Below are positions 62,355 through 64,000 of a DNA stretch of 64,000 bases, one piece after another (the first letter of the stretch is position 1; each line of letters begins with the position of its first letter). Position numbers and translations under genes: made by a program. Source of the stretch: a bacterium. Its GTDB lineage: Bacteria > Hinthialibacterota > Hinthialibacteria > H5-UNCL2. Location of the stretch: contig JABTUV010000005.1 in assembly GCA_015075175.1 (NCBI GenBank), positions 124,001-188,000 of the forward strand, in the 5' to 3' direction. A model generated the notes under the pieces. It was not told the DNA's origin. It was given only the letters and a program-made list of their open reading frames with translations, and ran no database searches.

Positions 62355-63571
62355 ATGCTGCGAGCGGCGGCTGTCGGCATCGCGCTGGGCGTCGGGATGG
62401 TCGCGCTGCTGTGGGCGGGGGCGCGGCGGCCGGGGCCGGCGCGTCGCATCTTTCCGCTTCTGGCCGTGGCCCTGGCCCTGGCCGGACTGGCCTGGAACGC
62501 CAAGACCCTGGCGACAACTCGCCCATCCCAGGCCTGGGATTTCCGCCCTCATGGACGGCAAGCTTTGGCCGTGGCGCTCAGAACTTCTACGATGCCGCCA
62601 ACTATCGGGCGCTCGCGCCGCAACCCAGCGTTGCCCTATGAGATCGACCAGGAGTTCGACGAAGTCAACTCAGCGTGGGCTTTCATTACGCGCCGCCGAC
62701 CATCCTGCTGCACTATCCGCTGGGGTTTTGAATACGAGACGGCGCACGCGCTGTGGGTGGTGTTTTCCGTCGTCGTGCTCGCGGCGGACAGGGCGCTGCT
62801 GTATCTCATGTTTCTGCGCGGGCGAGGATGGGAGGGGATGGCCGCGGCGGGGGCGTTGTTTCTGCTCTTTCCGCGGTGCGATACACGCTCTACTTCGAGC
62901 AGACGTCGCTGATGCTGCTGCTGCCCTGTCTTTTATTCCGGCGCGACGGAGGCCGCGACCGGGCGGGCGTACGGCGGCGCTGGCGGTGCATCGGTCAAGC
63001 CGCTGGGCGCGTTCCTGTGGTTGTATCTCGTCCTGAGGCGGCAATGGCGGGCGCTGGGAGCGGCCACGCTCACCTTGCGCTGCTCTGCGGCGTGGTCGCG
63101 ATCCTGTGCGGGCCGGCCACGGTCGTCAGCTTTTTTTCGCCGGGGCGTTACACGCACGTGCCCGACTGGCAATACAGCGAGTACGTCAACCAGTCGCTGC
63201 TGGCGGAAATCATCCGCCTGACGGGGCCCTCACCGTGGGGCGGACCGGCGACGCATCCGCTCTTTCTGGTGCTGGGAGGTCTGCTTTTCGCGGTGGGCGC
63301 ATGGGCGATGGCGCGGCTGCCGGCGGAGCGCGAGAGCCTGGCACAGAGTCTTCTCCTGCCGCTGGCGCTGCTGCTCTATCCGGGCACGCTGAATCACTAC
63401 TCGGTGTTGCTCCTGCCGGTCGTCTTCCGGCTGGCGACGGGGGCGGGCGCGGCGTGGGGATCGTGGGTGCTTGTGGGCGCCACGTACGCTCTCATGCCGC
63501 CGGGGCTGAACGTCTGGGCGCACCTGGCGTTGTTTGGCGCTTGCGCGTGGCAAGCGAGGCGACTAGAGTAA
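62355..63571 (+). pseudogene. GT87/DUF2029-like polytopic membrane glycosyltransferase, frameshifted
   Basis: Start ATG 62355 with a membrane segment (AAAVGIALGVGMVALLW). Shifts occur at about 62530, 62560, 62660, 62700, 62870 and 62990. After 63050 the frame is intact. Pieces show QNFYDAANYRALAPQPSV, TILLHYPLGF, ALLYLMFLRGRGWEGMA, FFSPGRYTHVPDWQYSEYVN and LNHYSVLLLPVVFRLA, about ten segments, as in GT87-type polyprenyl-phosphate-dependent mannosyltransferases. Function and exact reading frame are uncertain. Confidence 0.6.
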
Positions 63572-63581
63572 CGTCCATCCC

Positions 63582-64000
63582 ATGAGCGGCGCGGTCTATC
63601 TCAACGGGCGATACGTGGATGCGGCGGAGGCGCGCGTGTCGGTGTTCGACTCGGCGTTTCTTTATGGGTTGGCGGTGTTCGAGACGCTTGCGTTGGAGGA
63701 GGACGGCGGGCCGCTGGGCCTGGAAGAGCATCTGGCGCGGCTGTGGGAGGGGTGCCGGCGCATCCGGATAGCGCCCCGGTTGAAGCACGCCGACGTGGGG
63801 GCGATTTTCCGCGAATTGGCGCGCCGGGGCGGCCCCGGCCGCTATCGCGGGCGCATCACCATCTCGCGCGGAGCCGATGCGTCCCTGGGACTGGCCTCCG
63901 AACCGACGGAAGTAGTCGCGCTCCTGCCCATGCCTCCCTGGCCCAGCCAGTATCGGGTGAAGACGATCGAGACGGAGCGCGGACCCTTGCGCGTGTATCC
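63582..64000 (+). CDS. Class IV aminotransferase / aminodeoxychorismate-lyase family protein (3' partial)
   Basis: First 139 residues only. AVYLNGRYVDAAEARVSVFD, SAFLYGLAVFETLALEEDG and GRYRGRITISRGADASLGL are the N-terminal domain of fold-type IV PLP enzymes (IlvE, PabC, D-amino acid aminotransferase). The PLP lysine lies beyond the window edge, so the exact enzyme cannot be chosen. ATG 63582 follows the previous stop by 10 bp. Confidence 0.85.
   Translation, partial: MSGAVYLNGRYVDAAEARVSVFDSAFLYGLAVFETLALEEDGGPLGLEEHLARLWEGCRRIRIAPRLKHADVGAIFRELARRGGPGRYRGRITISRGADASLGLASEPTEVVALLPMPPWPSQYRVKTIETERGPLRVY

Overview
The window is high-GC bacterial chromosome from a Gram-negative, heterotrophic, polysaccharide-degrading organism. 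The gene content is a secreted alpha-L-fucosidase, acetyl-xylan-esterase-like and alpha-glucuronidase-like proteins, a Tat-exported Gfo/Idh/MocA oxidoreductase, dockerin-tailed beta-helix proteins, a di-heme peroxidase-like protein, ThyX in place of ThyA, and stand-alone UbiA/UbiX. This points to a Planctomycetota / Verrucomicrobiota / Hydrogenedentota-like lineage. That placement is inferred from gene content only; there is no rRNA gene in the window.

Layout. 1-11.2 kb: extracellular carbohydrate-active proteins, a di-heme c-type protein and a 15-unit tandem repeat array. 11.2-17 kb (minus strand): Gfo/Idh/MocA oxidoreductase, ubiX-ubiA, a complete IS630-type element inserted exactly in the fucosidase stop codon, and the fucosidase. 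17-21 kb: isoleucyl-tRNA synthetase with many frameshifts. 21-28.6 kb: a URO-D-like methyltransferase, hicBA followed by an AT-richer islet of unknown genes, an ankyrin lipoprotein, a DNRLRE-type secreted protein, queF and a DJ-1/PfpI protein. 28.9-32 kb: an EIIA(Ntr)-like / UspA / Kef-type antiporter-EIIA fusion cluster. 32.7-35.1 kb: an SDR and a long ThyX-like gene. 35.2-42.2 kb: a surface-polysaccharide locus with GT2, WecA-like protein, two GT4, flippase and FemAB-like protein; the chain-length (Wzz-like) protein lies at 48-50 kb. 42.4-47.8 kb: two coupled secreted beta-helix proteins. 50.3-52.5 kb: RNase G and a secreted alpha/beta-hydrolase. 52.5-53.9 kb: a near-identical second copy of the ileS promoter and 5' end, running abruptly into a nucleoside-type ABC transporter (ATPase plus two permeases, to 57.7 kb). 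57.7-64 kb: tandem PTPS/QueD domains, a NeuB-like synthase overlapping an ATP-grasp ligase, ispG, a GT87-like membrane protein and a partial class IV aminotransferase.

Two features dominate. First, the intergenic space is unusually rich in repeat families: paired palindromic elements (CTCTCGATACG...CTACTCGAG) with a terminator-like T tract, expanded into tandem arrays in at least three places and inserted in frame into the fucosidase gene; REP-like hairpins; and RAYT-type GGCGCTGACCC hairpins. Second, frameshifts cluster strongly. Several genes, including essential ileS, carry multiple single-base indels while neighbours are intact. Comparison of the two ileS copies shows that most of these are lost or gained bases in G or C runs, so many of the 'pseudogenes' here are probably consensus errors. 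Annotations marked pseudogene should be read as 'broken in this sequence'.
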